Below, piece by piece: positions 6,090-6,098 of a DNA stretch of 6,098 bases. Source of the stretch: Acidobacteriaceae bacterium (GTDB lineage: Bacteria > Acidobacteriota > Terriglobia > Terriglobales > Acidobacteriaceae); the NCBI GenBank assembly GCA_003133425.1, contig PKXI01000067.1, positions 1 through 6,098 on the forward strand, given 5' to 3'. Each line of letters starts with the position of its first letter. Positions within the stretch are counted from its first letter, which is position 1. Below the pieces are notes generated by a model that did not search any database, was not told the origin of the DNA, and saw only the letters and a list, made by a program, of their open reading frames with translations. The translations under genes and the position numbers were made by a program.

Positions 6090-6097
6090 GCCAAAAT
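6082..6097 (-). repeat. Right copy of a 16-base inverted repeat
   Basis: On the minus strand this reads ATTTTGGCGAGACACA, matching the plus strand at 293-308 in 15 of 16 bases. It overlaps the palindrome upstream of the toxin gene. The window ends one base later, so it cannot be seen whether an insertion sequence begins here. Confidence 0.45.
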
Positions 6098-6098
6098 T

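Noticed and set aside
6047..6094. TTG start adding 16 residues to the toxin
   Set aside because: The added residues do not resemble the family start, and the TTG falls inside the inverted repeat and palindrome region.
1..6098. tRNA, rRNA, CRISPR array or origin of replication
   Set aside because: No cloverleaf, no regularly spaced repeats, and no iteron or DnaA-box clusters were seen. A GGTTCGAGA stretch near 226 resembles a tRNA T-loop but has no matching stem.

Overview
The window reads as an accessory region of a moderately GC-rich soil-type bacterium. The transposase fragment at the left edge, with its N-terminal core LENLALRQQLAVL, resembles integrase-like transposases that I recall as common in Acidobacteriota. 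The host assignment rests mainly on that memory and is tentative. All recognised genes lie on the minus strand, so the window is transcribed from right to left.

Layout from the right edge in transcription order. At 6046-5699 is a RelE/HigB (Gp49-like) toxin, followed at 5653-5285 by its XRE-family antitoxin. The toxin-first order is that of higBA modules, and a candidate operator palindrome lies upstream at 6076-6089. At 5284-4926 is a 359-base stretch with no convincing gene and two small hairpins. At 4925-4467 is a 152-residue protein I do not recognise. After a 67-base gap, and probably in the same transcript, comes the dominant gene at 4399-374: one uninterrupted 1341-residue frame joining a complete type IA DNA topoisomerase III (TopB) to a complete RecQ helicase (helicase core, RQC zinc site, winged helix, HRDC). 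At 178-1 is the beginning of an IS transposase that runs off the left edge.

The notable feature is the TopB-RecQ fusion. RecQ-family helicases and topoisomerase III act together to resolve linked DNA (RecQ with Topo III in E. coli, Sgs1-Top3 and BLM-TOP3A in eukaryotes). Here both activities are in one polypeptide, topoisomerase first, which is the opposite order to reverse gyrase. A 16-base near-perfect inverted repeat (293-308 and 6082-6097) brackets the toxin-antitoxin pair, the unknown gene and the fusion. Together with the left-edge transposase it allows the idea of a mobile cassette or composite transposon, but the repeat alone could be chance.
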